Shown: positions 63,825-64,000 of the stretch, piece by piece | Layout: the number at the start of each line of letters is the position of its first letter | How positions within the stretch are numbered: position 1 is the first letter of the stretch | Origin: Paenibacillus artemisiicola | GTDB taxonomy: Bacteria; Bacillota; Bacilli; Paenibacillales; Paenibacillaceae | Direction: 5' to 3' | Length of the DNA stretch: 64,000 nucleotides | NCBI RefSeq assembly: GCF_017652985.1 | Contig: NZ_JAGGDJ010000009.1 | Span: 95,822 to 159,821 of the forward strand | Translations under genes and position numbers: made by a program | Notes under the pieces: generated by a model | Told to the model about the DNA's origin: nothing | Databases searched by the model: none | Seen by the model: the letters and a program-made list of their open reading frames with translations, nothing else

Positions 63825-64000
63825 GGATAAGCCCTCGACCGATTAGTATTCGTCAGCTCCACGCATTGCTGCGCTTCCACCTCGAACCTATCTACCTCGT
63901 CGTCTTCAAGGGGTCTTACATACTGGGAAATCTCATCTTGAGGGGGGCTTCACGCTTAGATGCTTTCAGCGCTTATCCCGTCCGCACTTGGCTACCCAGC
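63825..64000 (-). rRNA. 23S ribosomal RNA, 3' end (cut by window edge)
   Basis: The minus strand reads the conserved end of 23S rRNA: GGTAGATAGGTTCGAGGTGG, GCAGCAATGCGTGGAGCTGA, ATACTAATCGGTCGAGGGCT. The exact 3' base is approximate. About 80 bases separate it from tRNA-His; they contain no 5S gene. Confidence 0.95.

Overview
The window looks like a chromosome segment of a GC-rich, spore-forming Firmicute of the Paenibacillaceae (Paenibacillus/Cohnella type). Support: AGGAGG-type ribosome binding sites throughout, a complete GerA-type germinant receptor operon, a soluble PAS histidine kinase of sporulation-kinase type, a firmicute cytochrome bd oxidase with a CydS-like subunit, a PhoP/PhoR pair, many AraC-regulated sugar enzymes, and a 23S rRNA of Bacillales type. 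No species call is possible from sequence reading alone.

Layout. 0-5 kb: the start of metE, a MtaR/MetR-like LysR regulator, an intergenic array of seven 52-bp repeats, and a class A penicillin-binding protein. 5-8 kb: an isochorismatase-like enzyme and an MFS efflux pump, divergent from a TetR regulator across two palindromic operators. 8-14 kb: histidine utilisation genes hutH-U-I-G with a hairpin in the leader. 14-20 kb: a GlcG/HbpS-like protein, a TetR plus orphan solute-binding lipoprotein divergent from an MFS exporter, and a PAS histidine kinase. 20-23 kb: a LysR regulator and two acetyltransferases; two of the promoters here share one operator. 23-26.6 kb: gerA-gerC-gerB. 27-29 kb: LysR, antibiotic-biosynthesis-type monooxygenase, DinB protein. 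29-33 kb: a GH19 chitinase-like protein and a beta-helix/CBM protein, both without signal peptides. 33-34.4 kb: an epimerase and its MerR regulator.

34.6-37.3 kb is the most foreign-looking stretch: an AT-rich insertion (34599-37290) with imperfect 25-bp inverted ends, arrays of inward-facing AATAAAG repeats, and a 5-bp direct duplication CTTCT on both sides. It carries an intact aldo/keto reductase and a chimeric wreck of an AraC regulator joined to an MFS transporter. It has the end architecture of Tn7/Tn5053-type transposons but no transposase. It landed 16 bp upstream of the control region of the cyd operon (37.3-40.1 kb: small membrane protein, cydA, cydB, cydS-like).

40-49 kb: a Gfo/Idh oxidoreductase, AraC regulator and sugar isomerase; phoR and phoP (in reversed order); a BASS-family transporter; class I fumarase. 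49-55 kb: YfbR-like nucleotidase, YfiT/DinB protein, SgrR-like regulator, leucine dehydrogenase-type enzyme, MFS protein. 55-63 kb: GH78-type rhamnosidase, an orphan oligopeptide-type permease behind a strong promoter with a palindromic operator, GH38 alpha-mannosidase and its AraC regulator. 63.5-64 kb: the 3' end of a ribosomal RNA operon, 23S-tRNA-His-tRNA-Gly-terminator, with no 5S gene in the part visible.

Recurring theme: small regulator/transporter or regulator/enzyme modules, each with an operator that can be read in the intergenic DNA.
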